This document shows, in pieces, positions 1-7,906 of a DNA stretch of 64,000 bases (the first letter of the stretch is position 1; every line of letters starts with the position of its first letter). The position numbers and the translations under genes were made by a program. The stretch spans positions 54,860 to 118,859 of the forward strand of contig CASDOR010000009.1 of assembly GCA_949282135.1 (NCBI GenBank), read 5' to 3'. The notes under the pieces are model-generated. The model made no database searches. It was not told the origin of the DNA and worked only from the letters and a program-made list of their open reading frames with translations. The DNA comes from an uncultured Christensenella sp. Lineage in GTDB: Bacteria > Bacillota > Clostridia > Christensenellales > UBA1242.

Positions 1-841
1 AATAAAATTGCTTTAAGCATTTTACGACTTTCTTCCAAGTTTCATAAGAAGTTGGCTCTTTCATTGTTTTAATATATTTTTCATAATAGTTATTAAATTC
101 TTTTTCTATTCCAATATCAAAGTATGACATATCAATTATTTTCATAAGTGGATAGTTTTTACTTTCACTCAATTTTGAAAATATATCATTTCTTATTATA
201 AGTTCAAGTAAATTATCTATCTTTTCGTCATTATAAAAATTACTAAATGTTCCTCTTATACTTTTTGAAAAATATGTATCATAGGCGGGAATACAACAAA
301 TCGTTCCAAGCAAGATTTTGGTTGTCAATGTTTGACTTATATATTCCTCGTTTTTATCTTTTCCTTTAAGATAAGATTTAGAATTATAAAATACACGATA
401 TTCGCTTAAATTTTTATTAATATCTTTGCCAATATCAACAAGAAGATTTTTAACTTTCTCTTTATTTTCTTTTATCGTTTTATAATCTAAGTCCCAAAGA
501 ATAGAATATTTTTCATTTAAGATAACATTAACAACATTTTGAAAGATAGAATTATCATATTGAAGAACGAAAGAACTACCTCGATACATTCCCCAACTTG
601 CAAGATAAAAGCTTAAATTTAGAAGCGAGAGTTGTTTATCATTTTCAGTCAAATCATTAAAAGTTTTACCTTTATATTTTTTAAACAACTTTAAATAAAA
701 ATCATGACAAACTCTCCAAGATTTATATCTTGTTTCAAAGCCCTTATTCTCTTTTTTTATAAATAATTCAACTGCGTTTTTAATGTATTCACTTTTTGTT
801 TCATCTATCATAAACTTATCCTCGTTAACTTTATTTGACAT
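1..841 (-). CDS. Unknown protein, C-terminus cut by window edge
   Basis: An open frame starts at the ATG at 839-841 and stays open to base 1, giving at least 280 residues; the end of the gene lies outside the window. The start is supported by a GGAG ribosome binding site about 7 bases upstream and by a well-formed promoter at 865-893. The protein is rich in Lys, Asn, Tyr and Phe and looks soluble and mostly helical; I see no signal peptide or membrane segment. A distinctive stretch near residues 101-109 reads ASWGMYRGS. I do not recognise the family. It lies at the edge of an apparently mobile region and points away from the lipoprotein operon. A half-site resembling the palindrome near the regulator gene sits in its promoter spacer, so it may share control with that regulator (inference). 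Confidence 0.75.
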   Translation of the reverse strand, partial: MSNKVNEDKFMIDETKSEYIKNAVELFIKKENKGFETRYKSWRVCHDFYLKLFKKYKGKTFNDLTENDKQLSLLNLSFYLASWGMYRGSSFVLQYDNSIFQNVVNVILNEKYSILWDLDYKTIKENKEKVKNLLVDIGKDINKNLSEYRVFYNSKSYLKGKDKNEEYISQTLTTKILLGTICCIPAYDTYFSKSIRGTFSNFYNDEKIDNLLELIIRNDIFSKLSESKNYPLMKIIDMSYFDIGIEKEFNNYYEKYIKTMKEPTSYETWKKVVKCLKQFY

Positions 842-864
842 ATCTTGCTCCTTTCATAACAGCA

Positions 865-893
865 AGTATACCATATAAAGTGATATTTTTCAA
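865..893 (-). promoter_or_regulatory. Sigma-A-type promoter of the edge gene
   Basis: On the minus strand a -35 TTGAAA (888-893) and a -10 TATACT (865-870) are separated by 17 bases. They lie directly upstream of the ribosome binding site of the gene at 1-841. The spacer contains ATATCACTTT, which matches half of the palindrome at 5834-5850. Confidence 0.6.
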
Positions 894-1083
894 TTATTTT
901 TGTATAATGTAAATATTCTATTGCTTACAAAGTTATAAACACGCCTTTAAACCGCCTTATTTCCGTTTATTTCCCACTTTACTTAAAATGATATTATTTT
1001 ATTTAACTATACTTAAAAGAGGAAAATAAAGATAATTTTAGAATAATAATTACGATTATATTTTCGTTAATAATTAATAAAAT

Positions 1084-1110
1084 TTTTTGAGATTAGATTA
1101 TTATTAAAAT
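1084..1110. repeat. Direct repeat copy 1 (27 bp)
   Basis: The 27 bases from TTTTTGAGATTAGATT through TATTAAAAT recur identically and in the same orientation at 7665-7691. Similarity extends imperfectly to the left (TTAATAAA-rich). This copy ends at the stop codon of the gene at 1110-1670. It could be an end of a mobile segment or a member of a dispersed repeat family; I cannot decide from this window. Confidence 0.7.
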
Positions 1111-1670
1111 TAATCGCCCTTTACAATCTCATTATACATATTTACATTTTCAGCGGATATGTTTTCAAAATTGTTATGTTGTGTTATTAAAATCTTTGCT
1201 TTTAATTTCCCACATGTTATTTCTTTGGCAATCAAATCTTCACAGTCCATTTCCTCGCATAGCACCGCCACCATTTCACAATCAAGTTTTTTAGCCTTAA
1301 CTTTTCCTTTTGCCAATAGTTCGCTGTAAATTTCGCTATCTTCGTTTAAGTTCACATTATTTGCGTAAAGTCTTCCAACTCTAAACTTTTTATTCGCAAC
1401 TACATTATTTAACCAAAAGGAATAGCATAAAGGTTCGGCAAAGTCAATATCTGGCAAATCATTGTCTTTTTTTCTTCTCCTAACTTTAACTGTCTTAGGA
1501 GTTTGGAAGTCCATTAGACCAAAAGGAATTTCAATATTAAAAACAACATTAGCAAGTTCCTCATTTTCAGTAAACCTATATAATTTTACTTTGAACTTTT
1601 TATCTTTGCTTTTCGGTATAGTTTGATATAGATATTTATCTAATTCCTCAAGACTATTAATCGTTATCAT
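1110..1670 (-). CDS. Unknown protein with a repetitive C-terminal half
   Basis: This 186-residue protein is the last gene of the lipoprotein operon. Its ATG overlaps the stop of the upstream gene (ATGA arrangement at 1667-1670), which suggests translational coupling. Residues 60-70 are very basic (VRRRKK). The C-terminal half, from about residue 105, is a run of short alternating hydrophobic units such as KVKAKKLDCEM, VAVLCEEMDCEDL and IAKEITCGKLKAKI, with several Cys. This resembles a small beta-solenoid (bactofilin- or pentapeptide-like), but that is only a shape argument. There is no signal peptide, so a cytosolic location is likely. Family and function are not recognised. Confidence 0.7.
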   Translation of the reverse strand: MITINSLEELDKYLYQTIPKSKDKKFKVKLYRFTENEELANVVFNIEIPFGLMDFQTPKTVKVRRRKKDNDLPDIDFAEPLCYSFWLNNVVANKKFRVGRLYANNVNLNEDSEIYSELLAKGKVKAKKLDCEMVAVLCEEMDCEDLIAKEITCGKLKAKILITQHNNFENISAENVNMYNEIVKGD

Positions 1671-2050
1671 ATAAACTCCTTTTGCTCTACAAATTCATAA
1701 TAAATCGTGCCTTTGGGGTACCGTATATTGTCAATTATCAATTCTTCTTTCAAGTGGTCAGTTTTTATCCATTCACATTTTGCACAAAGTCCTTTCATAC
1801 TTTCCACTAAAACAAAATCAACTGCCTTATTATTTTTAAGATAGGTTAGTCCATATTCTTTTTCAATTTCTTTCGCTGTTTCTTCCGCTTCCCAATAACT
1901 CATAGCACAAGCAATTAAAATCAAATTTTCGTCTATATGTGCCGAACTAACTTTATTCTCTTTTATGATTTCTTCACTTAGTCCGCTTTTGATTTTTTCT
2001 AACTTATCCTTTCTAAAAATTAAATCAATACAACCATAAGGCAAAACCAT
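1667..2050 (-). CDS. Unknown small soluble protein
   Basis: The frame encodes 127 residues with no signal peptide or membrane segment. It contains a CAKCEW element near residues 89-94 that might bind a metal, although only two Cys are close together. It sits 9 bases after the upstream gene and overlaps the downstream gene by 4 bases, so it is an internal operon member. Its TGA stop is immediately followed by an in-frame TAA, so its length would change by only one residue if TGA were read as sense. I do not recognise the family. Confidence 0.7.
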   Translation of the reverse strand: MVLPYGCIDLIFRKDKLEKIKSGLSEEIIKENKVSSAHIDENLILIACAMSYWEAEETAKEIEKEYGLTYLKNNKAVDFVLVESMKGLCAKCEWIKTDHLKEELIIDNIRYPKGTIYYEFVEQKEFI

Positions 2051-2059
2051 AACTCACTC

Positions 2060-2362
2060 CTAAATATCTTTAATTTTATCTTTCCAGTATTGGTCTAAAA
2101 ACAAATCTTCCATTTCAATAGATAGCCTATATAAATGCTTTAAAACAATTATATTTAAGATATAAGTGCGTGCGGTGTTGCCTAGATTACTATCAACTTT
2201 TTTCATTTTTTCTTCAGGTGATAAATCTTTGAATTCATTAAATATTTTTGACTTTTCTATATCCATAACAAAGTTTTCATCATCGATTAAAAGTTCAATA
2301 TACTTTCTTAAATCGCTTTTAATAAACTTTGAAATAATCTCTAAACCTTCTTCATTTTTCAT
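2060..2362 (-). CDS. Unknown small helical protein
   Basis: This 100-residue, acidic and Lys-rich protein appears entirely helical and ends in TAG. It starts 14 bases after the lipoprotein gene with a GGAGCAAC ribosome binding site just upstream of its ATG, so it is the second gene of a four-gene operon. There is no signal peptide. Small cytosolic proteins following a secreted protein can be chaperones, immunity or regulatory partners, but nothing in the sequence identifies its role. Confidence 0.7.
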   Translation of the reverse strand: MKNEEGLEIISKFIKSDLRKYIELLIDDENFVMDIEKSKIFNEFKDLSPEEKMKKVDSNLGNTARTYILNIIVLKHLYRLSIEMEDLFLDQYWKDKIKDI

Positions 2363-2376
2363 TGTTGCTCCTATAA

Positions 2377-5300
2377 CTATTTCTTGGTGTAAATATAATA
2401 ATCTCCATCTTCAGTTTTATCATAATTTTCGCTATTTAAAGATTCATTAGAATTTTCTTCATTATCTACAATGCTTTTTAAAACTTTAATAGTAGTTGCA
2501 TATTTCAATAAATATCCGCAATAAGAGGATGGATGTAATAGGTTGTATACATTGGAGCTATTAATTATAATATTAGTTAGATTTGAACAGTTATTAAATG
2601 CATAACCTCCAATACTAATAACACTACTTAGAATAGTAATTTCTGTTAAACTTGCACAGCTCGCAAATGCATAATTTCCAATACTAGTAACGCTATCTGG
2701 AATAGTTATTTCTGTTAAACTTTCACACCTAAAGAATGCATAATCTCCAATACTAGTAACGCTATTTGGAATAGTTATTTCTGTTAGATTTGAACAATCA
2801 TCAAAAGCAGAATTTTCAATACTAGTAACACTATTTGGAATAGTTATAGAAATCAAATTTGTATAACTATAAAATACATAATTATAAATTATTTTGCAAC
2901 CTTCATTTATTATAAAGTTTTGTTCATCTGTAGATATGACACCACATAGGATTAAATATGGATTAGTTTCGTTGCCTAAATATTCCCCATTTTTATATAC
3001 ATTGTAATTTAAACTTTCACAATTAGAGAATGCAAAATCTCCAATACTAGTAACACTATTTGGAATAGTTATTTCTGTTAGATTAGAACAACCATTAAAA
3101 GCAGAATTTCCAATACATGTTATTGCTTCAGGTATTACTATTGAAGTTAGATTGGTGCAATCTTTAAAAGCTGAATCCTTAATGTTTACAACCTTATAAC
3201 CATCAATTTCAGAAGGAATTTCAATGTTGGTATAATTGTTTTTGCCATAATCGCTTAAACCATTGATGGAGTAGGAGTTTGTGAAAGGGTTTAATTCTAA
3301 ATTAAAAATAGATTCCCATTTTGCCGTTAGTGTTATATTTGTTGTATAAATAAAAGTTCCATCTTTAACTAAATCTTCACCTAAATACCATCCTATAAAA
3401 TCATAACCAGTTCGAGTTGGGATTGGGAGTGTAAGAGTTCCAAGATATGGAATAGAAATATCATCAAAATTTTCACTTGTTCCAGTGTTTAAGGATACAA
3501 TATAGTTATTTTTGAAATCAACCTTTAGAGTGGTTATAATTAATTTTGTTGTTACTGAAATTGAATTTGATATTGAAATTAATTGGTCTTCACTATCATA
3601 CCAATAAGCAGAATATCCATCGTTTGGTGTAGCAACTAAAGTTACTGTTTTATTTACATTCAAAACAATTTCATTATTAACTGAGCCCAGTTCTTCATTA
3701 AGATTAGTAATTGAAATTAAACCGTTTTGCAAACCTTCATATGTGTTTTGACATAGAGTAATTTCTTGAGTTGGTGTTGGCAAGACAATCTTTTCTAAAT
3801 TAGTAAAGCCATAAAATGCATAATCGTTTATTTGAGTTAAATTACTGCAAGAACTCAAATCTATTTTTTCAAGATTACCGCAACCACTAAATGCGCCATA
3901 AGGCACTTGAGTTATGCTTGTAACTGTTATGTTTTTTAATGATTTAGGAATATAAAATGTAATACTTTCACTTTCTGAATATTTTTGATTTACTGCAACA
4001 GAGTTTTCATTTTCTACTTCACCAAAAATAGCACCAAATAAAGCATTTTTACCAGTTGCGTCTTTACTCATTCCGATAAATGGTAAAGTTAGATTTGTTA
4101 AATCACCATTAGTTTCTGAAAATATTGCATTTCCAAATGCAACAACACTATCTGGTATTACAACATTAGTTTCTACATTACCTTTATAGCCATATACAAT
4201 ATTATTTATATATACAACTCCATTTGGTTGAGAGTCATACCAAGGTGTTTCGTCGAACATTCCTTTTTTAATATATCTAACAGTATCGGGAACAGTTATA
4301 CTTGACAAATATGGCATACGATTAAATTCTTCTGAATCTATTGTAACGCAACCATTTTCAAACACTACCGCAGTTATTTTAGGAATGTTGGAATTTTGAT
4401 AAGGCATAAATATACCAGTTGGAAGAACGGCATTCGCACTTAATGTTAAAGTTATTCCAGTATTTGAAATACCGGCATTATAGAAAATATAGTTATCTCC
4501 GCCACTTTGATAATCACCGAAAGTAGTTGAAGCAAAATATATTGATTTTATATTATGGCAATCATAAAATGCAGAATTTCCAAAGAATGTTATATCGCCT
4601 AAAATTTGTATGTCTTCCAACGAATAACAATAACTCATAGCGGAATTGCCAATAGAGGTTATATTTTCTGGCAATGTTAAAGATTTTAAGCTACCGCAAT
4701 ATTGGAACATAGTATTAGGAATTTCAGTCATTCCTGTTGAAATTGTTGCAGATATTAAATTATCACAATGTCTAAATGCCATTCCGCCTACTGAGGTTAT
4801 ACTATTAGGTAATACTAAATTTTGTAAAGTGATACAACCATCAAATGCCATTGCCTCGATTGTTTTTATTCCTTCTTGTAAGGTTAAATTTCGTAAACCA
4901 GTGCAATTTTGAAAAGCATTCATTCCTATTGTTTCAACACTACTTGGAATGATTAAGTTGTCTAAAGATGAACAAGAATTAAAAGCATTTTCTCCTATTA
5001 AATGCACGCTATTTGGTATTTCAATAGTTGTTAAATTTGAGCAATTTTGAAATGCAGATGAATATATCAATTCAATAGTATTTGGCAAGGTTATAGTTTC
5101 TATAAATTTATTATCCTTAAATGCATTACTATTAACTGAAATAACACGCAAACCATTATATAATCTTGGAAGAGTTATATTTATAGATTCTCCATTATAA
5201 CCAGTTATTCCATAGAAAGAATAATCATTAGTCAATTCAAAATTATATATTTCAGAGTAATCATTACTCCATTTAGCATAGAGAGTTATATTATTTTCAA

Positions 5301-5568
5301 TTTTTGTATTAAAATCAAATTTATCAACATAATTTGAATCTAAATACCAGCCCATAAAATCATAATTGTTTCTCGTTGGTATAGGTTTATTTGCGGTTTT
5401 CCCATTTTCCACATATTGACTTTGTATTTCACTGCCACCACAAGAATCAAAAGTTACCACAAAAGAAGTAGGTGTAGTATCAGGTGGATTATCATTACAC
5501 CCAGTGAATAGAATTGTTCCACATAAAATTAAAAATGCTAAACAAAATAATGATTTTAATTTTTTCAT
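2377..5568 (-). CDS. BspA-like leucine-rich-repeat lipoprotein with InlB repeats
   Basis: This 1,063-residue protein begins with a lipoprotein signal peptide (hydrophobic residues 7-21, lipobox LFTGC, lipidated Cys24), so it should be anchored to the outer face of the membrane. Residues about 36-96 form an InlB B-type (Listeria-Bacteroides) repeat with the hallmark MGWYLD...LYAKWS. A long array of LRR_5/BspA-type repeats follows (units such as SVTSIGDYAFxxCxSLTEI). A second InlB repeat lies at about 687-754 (FIGWYLG...LTAKWES), then a further LRR array to about 1015. The acidic C-terminus has no anchor. BspA-like proteins typically bind host or bacterial surfaces, so an adhesin role is inferred. 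It has its own promoter (5601-5629) and leads an operon of three unknown genes. The start is supported by AAGGAGAGGG seven bases upstream. Confidence 0.9.
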   Translation of the reverse strand: MKKLKSLFCLAFLILCGTILFTGCNDNPPDTTPTSFVVTFDSCGGSEIQSQYVENGKTANKPIPTRNNYDFMGWYLDSNYVDKFDFNTKIENNITLYAKWSNDYSEIYNFELTNDYSFYGITGYNGESINITLPRLYNGLRVISVNSNAFKDNKFIETITLPNTIELIYSSAFQNCSNLTTIEIPNSVHLIGENAFNSCSSLDNLIIPSSVETIGMNAFQNCTGLRNLTLQEGIKTIEAMAFDGCITLQNLVLPNSITSVGGMAFRHCDNLISATISTGMTEIPNTMFQYCGSLKSLTLPENITSIGNSAMSYCYSLEDIQILGDITFFGNSAFYDCHNIKSIYFASTTFGDYQSGGDNYIFYNAGISNTGITLTLSANAVLPTGIFMPYQNSNIPKITAVVFENGCVTIDSEEFNRMPYLSSITVPDTVRYIKKGMFDETPWYDSQPNGVVYINNIVYGYKGNVETNVVIPDSVVAFGNAIFSETNGDLTNLTLPFIGMSKDATGKNALFGAIFGEVENENSVAVNQKYSESESITFYIPKSLKNITVTSITQVPYGAFSGCGNLEKIDLSSCSNLTQINDYAFYGFTNLEKIVLPTPTQEITLCQNTYEGLQNGLISITNLNEELGSVNNEIVLNVNKTVTLVATPNDGYSAYWYDSEDQLISISNSISVTTKLIITTLKVDFKNNYIVSLNTGTSENFDDISIPYLGTLTLPIPTRTGYDFIGWYLGEDLVKDGTFIYTTNITLTAKWESIFNLELNPFTNSYSINGLSDYGKNNYTNIEIPSEIDGYKVVNIKDSAFKDCTNLTSIVIPEAITCIGNSAFNGCSNLTEITIPNSVTSIGDFAFSNCESLNYNVYKNGEYLGNETNPYLILCGVISTDEQNFIINEGCKIIYNYVFYSYTNLISITIPNSVTSIENSAFDDCSNLTEITIPNSVTSIGDYAFFRCESLTEITIPDSVTSIGNYAFASCASLTEITILSSVISIGGYAFNNCSNLTNIIINSSNVYNLLHPSSYCGYLLKYATTIKVLKSIVDNEENSNESLNSENYDKTEDGDYYIYTKK
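2590..2870 (-). repeat. 69-bp tandem repeats inside the LRR gene
   Basis: About four near-identical 69-bp units encode 23-residue LRR_5 repeats (core TEITIPNSVTSIG). The spacing can be read from the recurring GGAATAGTTATTTCTGTTA motif near 2632, 2701, 2770 and 2839. The high nucleotide identity, compared with the diverged repeats elsewhere in the gene, suggests recent expansion. Confidence 0.75.
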
Positions 5569-5600
5569 AACCCTCTCCTTATAAATTCATAATATAGTAT

Positions 5601-5629
5601 ATTATAACTTACTAAGTGATAAAAGTCAA
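5601..5629 (-). promoter_or_regulatory. Promoter of the lipoprotein operon
   Basis: On the minus strand TTGACT (5624-5629) and TATAAT (5601-5606) are separated by exactly 17 bases, a near-consensus sigma-A promoter for the gene starting at 5568. The spacer contains TATCACTTAGT, which shares ATCACTT with the palindrome at 5834-5850. Regulation by the nearby XRE protein is therefore plausible. Confidence 0.7.
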
Positions 5630-5649
5630 GCAAAGGCAATCGTCAAAAT

Positions 5650-5682
5650 AAAAAATGTGGTGTTTGAAACCACATTTTTGTA
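5650..5682. terminator. Hairpin terminator between divergent genes
   Basis: AAAAATGTGGT pairs with ACCACATTTTT around a short loop and is flanked by A and T runs, so it could act on either strand. No gene ends here on the plus strand. It may be a relic of a lost gene or insulate the two divergent units. Confidence 0.5.
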
Positions 5683-5833
5683 TTTCTCTATTAAAATTTT
5701 AAGAGGAGAGAAGTCGTTTTAAATTAACTCTCTTTCAATATCTATCTTATCTGTTATTTACGAATTTTAATTTTTGTATATGTATATTAAATCTTTCTTA
5801 TTTATAACATACAAAGCATTAAAAATCAATCAA

Positions 5834-5850
5834 ATCACTTTCAAAGTGAT
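5834..5850. promoter_or_regulatory. 17-bp palindrome, candidate operator
   Basis: ATCACTTTCAAAGTGAT is a perfect 8+1+8 palindrome about 90 bases upstream of the XRE regulator start. Its size and symmetry suit a dimeric HTH repressor, so autoregulation is likely. Half-sites with the same ATCACTT core lie inside the promoter spacers of the genes starting at 841 and 5568. Confidence 0.55.
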
Positions 5851-5938
5851 ATTCTATTGCTTTACACTTACATTTTGCCTTGATAGTGGCGATTATGATT
5901 TTATGGGCATAATTTATAATTATATTGGAGGTAAAATT

Positions 5939-6286
5939 ATGAACAAAACACCACCAAAAAACGACTTTTCTATGACTGAAAAAGAAAGAAAAGATTTTAT
6001 ATTTAGAATAGGGACAATAAGGCAAAATGCTCATATGTCTGCAAGGGAACTTTCTCTTCTTATTGAGAAAAATGCTGGATATATTAATCGCATTGAAACA
6101 ACTGGCGATTTCTTACCAAGTATGGATATATTTATTAGTATTCTTAAAGCTTGCAATGTATCTGCTGAAGAATTCTTCTATCACGACCCAGTAAACTATA
6201 AGCAAGATATGGAACTACTTAGCACATTTAAAAAACTAACTCCAAATCAACGACAACATTTAATTGAACTATTTAAAGATATTTGA
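5939..6286 (+). CDS. XRE-family HTH transcriptional regulator
   Basis: The 115-residue protein carries one lambda-repressor-type helix-turn-helix domain at about residues 22-80. It includes the recognition-helix region LSLLIEKNAGYINRIE and the typical MDIFISILKACNV...EEFF continuation; the C-terminus is helical (QRQHLIELFKDI). I chose the ATG at 5939 because GGAGG lies 6 bases upstream; the frame is open further 5' but without a credible start. It is divergent from the lipoprotein operon and preceded by a palindrome, so it is probably a local autoregulated repressor. The stop is TGA followed directly by TAA. A second, 5'-truncated copy lies at 8221-8496. Its 3' end overlaps the convergent small gene at 6269-6457. 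Confidence 0.88.
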   Translation: MNKTPPKNDFSMTEKERKDFIFRIGTIRQNAHMSARELSLLIEKNAGYINRIETTGDFLPSMDIFISILKACNVSAEEFFYHDPVNYKQDMELLSTFKKLTPNQRQHLIELFKDI

Positions 6287-6457
6287 TAAGTCTATTTCGT
6301 CAACAACTTTGTCTTTAATAAGTCCAACAATAACTGCTTTATATCCTCGTTTATTCATTTCGTATTGAATAGTTTTCATTATCTCAACCACATCTCACTC
6401 AAGATTGCTATTTTTAGTTTCACAAGCTAACAACTTTGGTTTATTATCTTCAAACAT
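6269..6457 (-). CDS. Small unknown protein with one in-frame TGA codon
   Basis: An ATG at 6455-6457 with an AGAGGTG ribosome binding site opens a frame that reaches TAG at 6269-6271, giving 62 residues if the TGA at 6395-6397 (codon 21) is read as an amino acid. The reading is continuous on both sides (before: KNSNLE; after: DVVEIMKTIQYEM and KAVIVGLIKDKVVDEI). The gene therefore appears intact except for the TGA, which would be Trp if recoded. A diverged remnant of its C-terminus downstream of the second regulator copy (8479-8544) shows this was a real gene. It overlaps the end of the regulator gene tail-to-tail. Function unknown; a small partner of the neighbouring replication gene is possible. 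Confidence 0.6.
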
Positions 6458-6515
6458 ATATACACCTCTAAATTAAAATCAACTAGTTTATTATGTTCTT
6501 CAATAAATTTAGCAC

Positions 6516-6553
6516 AAAAAAAGATAGGTTATCAAAAACCTATCTATTTTTTG
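6516..6553 (-). terminator. Terminator of the replication-protein gene
   Basis: AAAGATAGGTT pairs with AACCTATCTATTTTT around a five-base loop, with a T run on the minus strand. It sits 12 bases beyond the TAA stop of the gene at 6565-7356, which supports that gene ending at this TAA. Confidence 0.75.
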
Positions 6554-6564
6554 TATAACAACTT

Positions 6565-7356
6565 TTAAATTTTATCTAAAATATCGTCAGCATCATGAAC
6601 ATAAACTTTATCTAAACAATATTTATCTTTATCATAATAATGTCCGTCATAGAAAATTTTTCCTTGACACTTTTTAACCTCATTAATAAATGCGTTATAT
6701 TGTTCCATCGTCCATTCTGTTTCATAAATTGGCTTATCTTTTACCAACTCTGGACTATAACTTATAATTTTCGCATTTGCTGGATATTTTGTAAGTAGTT
6801 GATTAGTAGGATGAAAATTCTCTGGCTTAACAAGTGTGATATATTCCAAAACTCCATACTCACGATTTTTCCATAGATATTCAAAATGAACTTTACCATG
6901 TTTCCAATGCTTTTCAAGTCAATTACGACTTATCGTTGGTCTGGCATTATCAAATATCAAAATCAAATGAATATGATATCTATTAAATCCATTACAATAA
7001 CATTCGACTTTTCTTATTATTTTGAAACTACCATACTTATACCTCGCATTTGCTAAAAACTTATTAAATTCGGCTAAAAGATTATCTCACGCCATCTCTC
7101 CACTCGTTCCAAGAGTCATAAACACGCACTTATCATAGTCTAAACACACATTGAATAATTTTTTACGACTTCTTTTTAAATTTTTTGCTTCCTGCCTCTT
7201 CGACATAAAAGGTTGGTCTCTCTTTATTACCTTTTGTGGTGTAGGAGGCAGGCTTGAAACATATTCATCATTAAAAAATGGATTGTATGGATGAATGTTG
7301 ACAATAATTCGATTTTCATAAACCGAGATTTTTATTTTTTTATCTTCTTGAATCAT
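6565..7356 (-). CDS. HUH-type replication initiator (Rep), two in-frame TGA codons
   Basis: The frame from the ATG at 7354-7356 (AAGGAG binding site upstream) to TAA at 6565 is 264 codons long and is interrupted only by TGA at codon 90 (7087-7089) and codon 146 (6919-6921). Reading through both gives a coherent protein: a basic N-terminal part, a helical segment (DNLLAEFNKFLANARYKYG), and the metal-binding HUH motif YHIHLILIF at residues 127-135, the signature of rolling-circle replication and relaxase nucleases. The segment ISRN(TGA)LEKHWKHG follows. Known HUH family members nick DNA through a Tyr; several Tyr follow, but I cannot assign the catalytic one. TGG also occurs (KHWKHG, EYLWKN, TEWTM). 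Either TGA is Trp here, as in genetic code 4, or this is a pseudogene with two nonsense changes. It is likely the replication gene of a plasmid-like or integrative element. Confidence 0.65.
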
Positions 7357-7906
7357 CTTTTTTTTCTCCTTAATATATAAAATTTTAGTTTTATGTGAAA
7401 AACTAATAAAAACATAAAAATGAAAATGTTGTTACGTCATAATAAATCCTCCTTAATTTAAAAATGGATAGAGTTAGGGGATAAAAAAATAATAAATATT
7501 TTTTACCCCTATAATAAATTTAGTGTAATTTTTTTCGCGTGAAAATATTTTAAATCAAAAGTTGGGAGTTTTATTCGTAATAAACATATACCTCATAACT
7601 TACGATATATTATTCGTTATATTAAAAATAGGAAGATATTAAATAATTAGATTATTAATAAAAATTTTTGAGATTAGATTATTATTAAAATAAATAAACT
7701 TTTACTTTACATTGACACAAAGCCAAAACGCAATCGTTATAAAAATTTTTATAAAAGATTTTCACCAAAACTTGCAAAAACTAAGACTACTTACACAATT
7801 CTCATAATTTACACAACTTAGAAAACTTACCATCTCATTTTGCAAAACCTACTAAAATAACACACACTAGAAAGGTAAGAAAACCTATTTTATCAATAAC
7901 AGTTAT
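7357..7906. other. Non-coding region upstream of rep
   Basis: No gene is visible in this AT-rich stretch. It holds a strong ribosome binding site (AAGGAGG on the minus strand) followed by a two-codon ATG-ACG-TAA minicistron at 7432-7440, a G/C-poor region with TTTCGCGTGAAAA near 7530-7545, and the second copy of the 27-bp direct repeat at 7665-7691. A replication origin for the Rep protein could lie here, but I see no recognisable nick site. Confidence 0.4.
7665..7691. repeat. Direct repeat copy 2 (27 bp)
   Basis: It is identical to 1084-1110 and in the same orientation, with about 6.6 kb between the copies. Preceding bases are also similar (ATTATTAATAAA). The enclosed segment contains the lipoprotein operon, regulator and rep genes. 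Confidence 0.7.

Noticed and set aside
5774..5938. 55-codon upstream extension of the XRE gene
   Set aside because: It has no ribosome binding site, crosses the palindromic operator, and the ATG at 5939 has a perfect GGAGG site.
6565..6849. Separate 94-residue gene starting at TTG 6849
   Set aside because: It is simply the last third of the Rep frame after the TGA at codon 146; no ribosome binding site precedes the TTG and the frame is continuous with the HUH-containing segment.
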